Origin: Coriobacteriia bacterium
Lineage (GTDB): Bacteria; Actinomycetota; Coriobacteriia; Coriobacteriales; UBA8131
Direction of reading: 5' to 3'
Length of the DNA: 18,565 nucleotides
NCBI GenBank assembly: GCA_009779015.1
Contig: WRFC01000005.1
Span: 1-18,565 of the forward strand
The translations under genes and the position numbers were made by a program. Every line of letters begins with the position of its first letter. Positions within the stretch are counted from its first letter, which is position 1. The notes beneath the pieces were generated by a model. It made no database searches. It was given only the letters and a program-made list of their open reading frames with translations, and had not been told where the DNA came from. Positions 13,390 through 18,565 of this stretch are shown piece by piece.

Positions 13390-14819
13390 TGGAGAGCATA
13401 GAGAAGGATAGCCCCATGAATGTTGGACGCATTGTACGTGTGGTCGGCCCGGTTGTCGATGTCGAGTTCAGCGCCGAGACGATGCCGGCCATCTATAACG
13501 CCTTGACCATCGATGCCGTAACGCCAATCGGCGCTGTCTCAGTGACCGTCGAGGTCGAGATGCACCTACCGGGCAACATTGTCCGTACGGTGGCCATGTC
13601 CTCGACCGACGGCCTGCAGCGTGGCCTTGAGGTCAAAGACACCGGGTCTCCGATCCAAGTCCCAGTCGGCCCAAATACGCTGGGCCGCATCTGGAATGTC
13701 ACAGGCGATCTGATCGATGGCGGCGAGATGCCAGATATCGCCGAGTATTACCCAATCCATAGACCGGCACCAATCTTCGAAGAGCTGACCACGTCAACCG
13801 AGATCTTCGAGACCGGTATCAAGGTCGTTGATCTTTTAGAGCCCTACATCAAGGGCGGCAAGACCGGCCTCTTCGGCGGTGCCGGTGTCGGCAAGACCGT
13901 CATCATCATGGAGCTGATCAACAACCTCGCCCAAGAGCACGGCGGCACATCGGTCTTCACTGGTGTCGGCGAGCGCACGCGCGAAGGCACGGCCCTTTAT
14001 GAAGAGATGACTGAGTCCGGGGTCATCGAGAAGGCCTGCCTGGTCTACGGGCAGATGAACGAGCCTCCGGGAGCGCGCCTGCGCGTTGGTCTGGCCGGCC
14101 TCACCGAGGCCGAGTACTTCCGTGACCAAGGCCAAGACGTCCTCCTCTTCATCGACAACATCTTCCGCTTCACACAGGCTGGCTCTGAGGTCTCGGCGTT
14201 GCTCGGGCGCATGCCTTCGGCCGTTGGCTACCAGCCCACGCTCTCGACTGAGATGGGCGATCTGCAAGAGCGCATCACATCGACGAAGACCGGCTCTATC
14301 ACCTCTGTCCAGGCCATCTACGTCCCAGCCGATGACCTTACAGACCCCGCTCCGGCGACTGCCTTTATCCACTTGGACGCCACAACAGTGCTTTCCCGCT
14401 CCATCGCCGAGCTCGGCATCTACCCGGCCGTCGACCCGCTGGCCTCCACATCAAGGGCCCTATCGGCCGAGATCCTCGGCGATGAGCATTATCGTGTTGC
14501 CGTGACCGTCCAAGAGCTGCTCCAGACTTATTCTGACCTTCAAGACATCATCGCCATCCTCGGCATGGATGAGCTTTCTGAAGACCAGAAACTGACGGTC
14601 TCTCGGGCACGCAAGGTTCAACAGTTCCTCGGGCAGCCCTTCCATGTGGCTGAGGTGTTTACAGGGAACGCCGGAAAATATGTCCGCATGGAAGACACAG
14701 TCCGCTCGTTCGCCGCAATTATTGACGGCGAATGTGACGACATTCCTGAGCAGGCCTTCCGCTACAAAGGCTCGATCGAAGAGGTCTTCGAGGCCGCTGA
14801 GAAGCTGAAGAGCGCCTAA
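13389..14819 (+). CDS. atpD: F1Fo ATP synthase subunit beta (catalytic)
   Basis: The 476-aa subunit holding the ATP-forming sites. Motifs: GGAGVGKT P-loop (163-170), the GERTREG catalytic Glu/Arg block (194-200), Walker B LLFIDNIFRF, the ALLGRMPSAVGYQPTLS nucleotide loop and the DELSEDQK lever near 394, which engages gamma. The ATG at 13389 overlaps the atpG stop and has GGAGG seven nt upstream. A second in-frame ATG at 13416, with AAGGA at suitable spacing, would remove nine residues and give a more typical N-terminus (MNVGRIVRVVGPVVDVEF). Both may be used. Confidence 0.98.
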   Translation: MESIEKDSPMNVGRIVRVVGPVVDVEFSAETMPAIYNALTIDAVTPIGAVSVTVEVEMHLPGNIVRTVAMSSTDGLQRGLEVKDTGSPIQVPVGPNTLGRIWNVTGDLIDGGEMPDIAEYYPIHRPAPIFEELTTSTEIFETGIKVVDLLEPYIKGGKTGLFGGAGVGKTVIIMELINNLAQEHGGTSVFTGVGERTREGTALYEEMTESGVIEKACLVYGQMNEPPGARLRVGLAGLTEAEYFRDQGQDVLLFIDNIFRFTQAGSEVSALLGRMPSAVGYQPTLSTEMGDLQERITSTKTGSITSVQAIYVPADDLTDPAPATAFIHLDATTVLSRSIAELGIYPAVDPLASTSRALSAEILGDEHYRVAVTVQELLQTYSDLQDIIAILGMDELSEDQKLTVSRARKVQQFLGQPFHVAEVFTGNAGKYVRMEDTVRSFAAIIDGECDDIPEQAFRYKGSIEEVFEAAEKLKSA

Positions 14820-15223
14820 TGGCCGGCTTCAGAGTAAATGTCGTGACACCTGAGCGCCAGCTCTTTTCGGGCACAGCGCAGTTCTTGGTGGCTCCGGGCA
14901 CCGAGGGGGTCTTCGGGCTTTTGACCTCTCATGCCCCGATCATGACTGCGCTGGCCTCAGGCGAGTTGAAGATCGAGTGCCTCGAGGATGGCGAGGTCGA
15001 ACGCTTCGCCCTCTCTGGAGGCTTCCTCGACGGCGACGGAAAGAGCGTCACAGTTCTGGCCACCCGTGCCGAGAATATCAAATCGCATGATACAGCCGAG
15101 TTAAAGAGCCGTATCATAGACCTCGAAGCAAAGCTGCAAGCCTTATCACCTGAAGATACTGATTATGCATACCTCAAAGGAGAGCTGGTCTGGGCGGAAT
15201 TGGTGACTAAGCTTGCCCAATGA
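14819..15223 (+). CDS. atpC: F1Fo ATP synthase subunit epsilon
   Basis: A 134-aa rotor subunit of the central stalk that couples F1 to the c-ring and can inhibit hydrolysis. The N-terminal beta-sandwich (1-85) shows VVTPERQLFSG, GTEGVFGLLTSHAPIMTAL and the FALSGGFLDGDGKSVTVLA strand. The C-terminal helical hairpin (about 90-134) is full length, so the self-inhibitory form is possible. TAATG overlap with atpD. The 3' end runs into the murA reading. Confidence 0.96.
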   Translation: MAGFRVNVVTPERQLFSGTAQFLVAPGTEGVFGLLTSHAPIMTALASGELKIECLEDGEVERFALSGGFLDGDGKSVTVLATRAENIKSHDTAELKSRIIDLEAKLQALSPEDTDYAYLKGELVWAELVTKLAQ

Positions 15224-16535
15224 TCCTTGCGACGAGGGGCCTTTGGAAACTGATAGCGATATTATTCGAATCCATGGTGGGCAACCAATCACCGGTGACA
15301 TAGAGGTCAGCGGTGCAAAGAACTCAGTCCTCAAACTGATGGCTGCCAGCATTCTGGCACCCGGACAGACCTGCATTCAAAACGTCCCCGTGATCTCTGA
15401 CGTTATCTTGATGGGTGACGTGCTTCAGCATCTCGGGGCCGATGTAGGTTTTCTTGGCAGCTCTCTGACCATTGACTCATCCGGCGTCGACCAGATAGCG
15501 ACCCCTTACGAGCTGGTCGTTAAAATGCGCGCCTCGATTGCCGTCCTTGGCCCTTTGCTGGGACGTTTCAACCATGCCCAGGTTGCCATGCCTGGCGGGT
15601 GCAACATCGGCAGCCGAAAACTCGATCTGCATATTTCAGCGCTTGAGGCCCTGGGTGTCCAGTTCGACCTCGAGGACGGGGTCATTATCGCAGACGCCGC
15701 AAACGGGCTTCACGGTGCGTCGGTCTACCTCGATTTCCCCAGTGTCGGGGCAACTGAGAACCTCATGATGGCTGCTGTCAAGGCCAAAGGCCAGACGACC
15801 ATCGAGAATGCTGCCCGCGAGCCCGAGATCGTCGATCTGGCTGATTACCTGAACGCTATGGGGGCGCAGGTCTACGGTGCTGGCACACCGGTCGTCGAGA
15901 TCCATGGTGTCAGCGAGCTCCGCCCAGTCGCTCGGCATCGGACTGTCGGCGACCGCATTGAGGCCGGTACATTCCTGGTCGCCGGGGCTTTGCTCGGCGG
16001 GCCGCTGCGCGCTGTCGGTGTCCGTCCAGAACATCTTCAGATGGCCTTGCTGAAACTCGAAGACATGGGTATCGAGGTCGATCGCCAAGACGATGCGGTC
16101 ACTGTAGCCAGAAGCCGGCCGATCCGCCCGACAAGCATACAGACTTTGCCTTACCCGGGTTTTCCGACTGACCTGCAGACACAGTTTATGGTGCTCTGCT
16201 GCCTGGCCTCTGGCCAAAGTATGATTTCTGAGAACATCTTTGAGAACCGCTTTCAGCTCGTCAACGAGCTTGTGCGGATGGGGGCTCAGATCGACGCCCA
16301 AGGGCATTTTGCCCATATCCAGGGCGTACCTGCCCTTTTCGGGGCTCCTGTCCAGGCAACAGAACTGCGCGGCGGCGCAGCCCTGGTCCTGGCCGGCCTG
16401 GTTGCTGACGGGCAAACCGAGATCACCGGGCTCTCCCATATCGATCGCGGCTACGAGCATCTGACCAAAAAACTCCAAGCGCTGGGTGCCGATATCACGC
16501 GCTACACTCCCGAGAAAAAAGGCGCAGATTCTTAA
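15213..16535 (+). CDS. murA: UDP-N-acetylglucosamine 1-carboxyvinyltransferase
   Basis: Transfers enolpyruvate from PEP to UDP-GlcNAc, the first committed step of peptidoglycan synthesis, in the cytosol. It is 440 aa from TTG 15213. Visible: VSGAKNSVLKL (32-42, with the active-site Lys/Asn); KMRASIAVLGPLLGRF (104-119); PGGCNIGSRKLDLH (127-140) with catalytic Cys130, the fosfomycin target; and PGFPTDLQTQF with the conserved Asp. The Cys form contrasts with the Asp form of mycobacteria. The start is uncertain: TTG 15213 has GGTGA upstream and overlaps atpC, while TTG 15243 (430 aa) has GAGGGG only three nt away. It appears to be the last gene of the atp transcript. Confidence 0.95.
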   Translation: MPNDPCDEGPLETDSDIIRIHGGQPITGDIEVSGAKNSVLKLMAASILAPGQTCIQNVPVISDVILMGDVLQHLGADVGFLGSSLTIDSSGVDQIATPYELVVKMRASIAVLGPLLGRFNHAQVAMPGGCNIGSRKLDLHISALEALGVQFDLEDGVIIADAANGLHGASVYLDFPSVGATENLMMAAVKAKGQTTIENAAREPEIVDLADYLNAMGAQVYGAGTPVVEIHGVSELRPVARHRTVGDRIEAGTFLVAGALLGGPLRAVGVRPEHLQMALLKLEDMGIEVDRQDDAVTVARSRPIRPTSIQTLPYPGFPTDLQTQFMVLCCLASGQSMISENIFENRFQLVNELVRMGAQIDAQGHFAHIQGVPALFGAPVQATELRGGAALVLAGLVADGQTEITGLSHIDRGYEHLTKKLQALGADITRYTPEKKGADS

Positions 16536-16706
16536 AGGCAAGCAGAGGCCCAGCCTCCGAAAACCGGTGGGTGCCCGGTGTTTGATCAGACCGCCAACGA
16601 AACCGTCATATAACAATAGGCCAACCACAGCGTTCGGGCATACAGCGTTCGGCTATCATATCCACTGAGTGAAAAACACTTCTCTCTTTCATCGGCAAGG
16701 CAAGGT
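16536..16706. other. murA-LCP spacer with tandem 11-bp repeats
   Basis: 171 nt without a gene. A weak stem ACCGG-TGGGTGC-CCGGT follows murA, with no good T-tract. ACAGCGTTCGG occurs twice as direct repeats (16627-16637 and 16642-16652, 15-nt period). These sit immediately upstream of TATCAT (16654-16659), a possible -10 for the LCP gene. Confidence 0.45.
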
Positions 16707-18347
16707 ATGTCGATACCGATGGCTCAGGAGGGCGGTAAGGAGAAAATTTCGTTTCCCATGGCGCGGCAGACAAAAAATAATAGGAGCAAGCCAAGGGTCG
16801 TGGACGAGGTCAATCTAGTCTCTGCGCGCTCTGCAGTCTATTCCGACCGGCATGCCTTCTCACGAAGCGCATCGGCCCAGAACTATGCCAAGACACGCCA
16901 GAAGCACCAGCGCCACAAACATGCTGCTGTTGCAATCAGCAGCGTGCTCGGTGCCTTGATAATCGCCGCTGTTGCGACGCTGGCTGTCTACTTTCTCTTT
17001 ATCAAGCCGACCAATGACGCGCTCCATACATCCCTTGCTGGCGACTCCCCAGATTTCAATTCATCGGTCTACCAGGGTGTCTTCTCTACGCCGCAAGCGC
17101 CCGAAGACCCGTTTTATATGCTGCTCCTGGGCACCGATGGGCGCCCAGAAGACACGTCTTATCGCTCCGATACGATCATCCTCGCGCGCATCGACCCCAA
17201 GAACAAGCAGGTCGCCTTGATTTCAATACCAAGAGACAGCCGTGTCCAGATACCTGGGTATGGCCTCGACAAGATCAATGCTGCCTATGCCTACGGAATG
17301 ATCGAGCACATCAATTATGAAAACGGAAAACGAACGACAGACAACTCTGGCCCCGCCATGGCCGTCAAGACGGTCTCGCAGTTCGCCGGGGTCAATATCT
17401 CGTATTTTGCCGAGATAGACTTCAATGGGTTCCAGAGCCTTGTCGACTCGATAGGAGGTGTCTATGTCGATGTCCCTGTAGCTATTAAGAACGATCCAGA
17501 CTCCGGCGGCATTGATATCGATACTGGCTATCAACAGCTTGACGGCGCGCAGGCCCTGGCCTTTGTCCGCTCCCGCAAGTTCCCCGGCTACGATGACTAC
17601 CAACGTCAGGCCGACCAACGCATATTCCTGCAGGCCCTGGCCGCCCAGATCCTCGCTTCTGACCCGGTCACGATCACCAAGTCGGTCGGACAGCTGGCGA
17701 ATATGACATACACGAATATGAACGTTCAAGATATCGCAGCGATTGCCGTGTCTTTGCGCGGCATGCAGGAGAACGGCATCTATACCTATTCGGTCCCTTC
17801 AACGACCCAGACGATCAGCGGCGTCTCTTACGTCATTCCCGACACAACTGCCTGGCAAGAGCTGATGGCCAGCATCGATAGTGGCATCTACCCGACGCCA
17901 GCCAGCGGCGAACGCTATCAGGCGGTCAGTCCAGACTCCTACAACGCCTGGGCGTCAAGCACAGACAGCAGTACCGGCGGCAGCGTTGACCAAAGCACCA
18001 TTCAGCAGAACTTCCTCAATAACGGCCTGCTCGATTCAACACAGACGCCCAATTACACCGTTACCGTACGCAATGGCTGTGGTACCGCAGGGGCCGCCAC
18101 AGCTGTCAGTGACCTTTTGGTCTTAGCGGGCTATAAGAAGGGCGATGTTGGTAACACGAACTCCTACGTCTATGATCAGACCCTCATAATCTATAAGAAC
18201 GATTCAGATAAAGCTGCTGCTGACGATATCAATGCGCGCTTAGGCTATGGCACCGTCATACCCTCAGCAGGGCGATATACCTTTACCGGCAATGTCCTGG
18301 TCGTCGTCGGGGGCGACTTTCCGTACGCGACATCATCAAGTAACTAG
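16707..18347 (+). CDS. LytR-CpsA-Psr (LCP) family cell-wall polymer ligase with LytR_C domain
   Basis: LCP enzymes move lipid-linked glycopolymers onto peptidoglycan at the outer face of the membrane. The product is 546 aa: a basic cytoplasmic N-terminus (1-72), one transmembrane helix (about 73-99), and the LCP catalytic domain (about 137-312). The domain contains LLGTDGRPEDTSYRSDTIIL (Arg153 and Asp155 of the pyrophosphate/metal site), SIPRDSRV (173-180), INAAYAYG, IGGVYVDVP and LAFVRSRKF...QRQADQR. A Ser/Thr-rich linker (about 395-447) leads to a LytR_C domain (about 449-537, VTVRNGCGTAGAA to VLVVVGGDF), common in Actinomycetota. The ATG at 16707 has AAGG six nt upstream; the ATG at 16758 is an alternative giving a typical basic start. 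Confidence 0.93.
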   Translation: MSIPMAQEGGKEKISFPMARQTKNNRSKPRVVDEVNLVSARSAVYSDRHAFSRSASAQNYAKTRQKHQRHKHAAVAISSVLGALIIAAVATLAVYFLFIKPTNDALHTSLAGDSPDFNSSVYQGVFSTPQAPEDPFYMLLLGTDGRPEDTSYRSDTIILARIDPKNKQVALISIPRDSRVQIPGYGLDKINAAYAYGMIEHINYENGKRTTDNSGPAMAVKTVSQFAGVNISYFAEIDFNGFQSLVDSIGGVYVDVPVAIKNDPDSGGIDIDTGYQQLDGAQALAFVRSRKFPGYDDYQRQADQRIFLQALAAQILASDPVTITKSVGQLANMTYTNMNVQDIAAIAVSLRGMQENGIYTYSVPSTTQTISGVSYVIPDTTAWQELMASIDSGIYPTPASGERYQAVSPDSYNAWASSTDSSTGGSVDQSTIQQNFLNNGLLDSTQTPNYTVTVRNGCGTAGAATAVSDLLVLAGYKKGDVGNTNSYVYDQTLIIYKNDSDKAAADDINARLGYGTVIPSAGRYTFTGNVLVVVGGDFPYATSSSN

Positions 18348-18368
18348 CTACCTAGTCTGACCTGTCGT

Positions 18369-18565
18369 CTATCGATCCAGACCTTTAAGGGCCTGATCCA
18401 TCGATCCTGAGCGAAAGACAGACAGGTCTATAGCAACAAAGTCAAACCCAAGCCCTCTAAACACAGCCTCGACTTGAGATCTAAACCCTTTGTCTGAAAA
18501 GCGTTGCCAGTCCTCTTCGGTGACTTCGATGCGTGCCAGGCCGCTATGGCTGCGCACACGAAAGC
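18369..18565 (-). CDS. larE: LarE-like sacrificial sulfur transferase, C-terminal end (5' part outside window)
   Basis: The minus-strand reading is open from the right edge to TAG at 18371-18369, about 65 codons. The segment FRVRSHSGLARIEV, then a divergent middle, then GLGFDFVAIDLSVFRSGSMDQAL resembles the C-terminus of LarE/PP-loop proteins (RVR-HG-LARIE and YV-LDL-GYRSGSMNE). LarE donates sulfur from its own Cys to make the nickel-pincer nucleotide cofactor of lactate racemase-like enzymes. The catalytic and PP-loop regions are off the window, so the function is inferred from the tail only. A GTG at 18557 is an internal Val, not the start. It converges on the LCP gene with a 21-nt gap. Confidence 0.75.
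   Translation of the reverse strand, partial: FRVRSHSGLARIEVTEEDWQRFSDKGFRSQVEAVFRGLGFDFVAIDLSVFRSGSMDQALKGLDR

Noticed and set aside
13836..14372. 178-codon open frame on the minus strand opposite atpD
   Set aside because: Overlaps the most conserved part of atpD; no ribosome site and no domain.
15636..16628. 330-codon open frame on the minus strand opposite murA
   Set aside because: Same explanation: it is antisense to a conserved gene and has no motifs.
1..18565. CRISPR array, insertion sequence or phage module
   Set aside because: No regularly spaced repeats, transposase motifs, terminal inverted repeats or phage genes were seen on either strand.

Overview
The window is ordinary, densely packed bacterial chromosome: housekeeping genes, one metal-efflux pair and one tRNA. 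The DNA is G+C-rich with markedly A+T-richer gaps. Genes start on ATG, GTG or TTG behind clear Shine-Dalgarno sites, and neighbours often overlap at stop/start codons. The F1Fo operon ends directly in murA, as in many Actinomycetota, and a LytR-CpsA-Psr protein with a LytR_C tail lies nearby. MurA keeps the catalytic Cys that mycobacterial MurA has lost. I infer an actinobacterial relative, most likely class Coriobacteriia. This rests on gene order and protein style; no database was searched.

Layout. (1) 1-1595, plus: the 3' end of lysA overlapping hom, an aspartate-family amino-acid pair. (2) 1596-1781: a long imperfect palindrome, an extended -10 promoter and a structured leader. (3) 1782-3916, plus: a short transaldolase-family gene overlapping rho by ATGA. 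(4) 4069-6523, minus: a Zn/Cd/Pb-type P1B ATPase downstream of its SmtB/CadC-like repressor, whose promoter carries an operator-like dyad. (5) 6732-7367, plus: a DivIC/FtsB-like division protein. (6) 7460-7544, minus: tRNA-Leu(UAA) with encoded CCA. (7) 7797-16535, plus: an extended -10 promoter, a small AtpI-like membrane protein, then atpB-E-F-H-A-G-D-C and murA. (8) 16707-18347, plus: an LCP-family cell-wall ligase. (9) 18369 to the end, minus: the C-terminal end of larE.

How the parts work together. The atp cluster encodes a complete proton-type F1Fo ATP synthase. murA (first committed step of peptidoglycan synthesis) and the LCP enzyme (attachment of polymers to peptidoglycan) tie the right side to the cell envelope, and the FtsB-like protein adds division. 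The repressor/ATPase pair is a self-contained metal-resistance unit.

I found no mobile element, CRISPR array, phage gene or convincing new multi-gene system. The points most worth a second look are: the duplicated Cys/His/Asp-rich N-terminus of the ATPase, which replaces the usual CxxC domain; the acidic Ala-rich insertion in the gamma subunit; the hairpin in the unusually long atpB-atpE gap; the dyad and leader structures before the transaldolase gene; and a recurring extended -10 promoter architecture.
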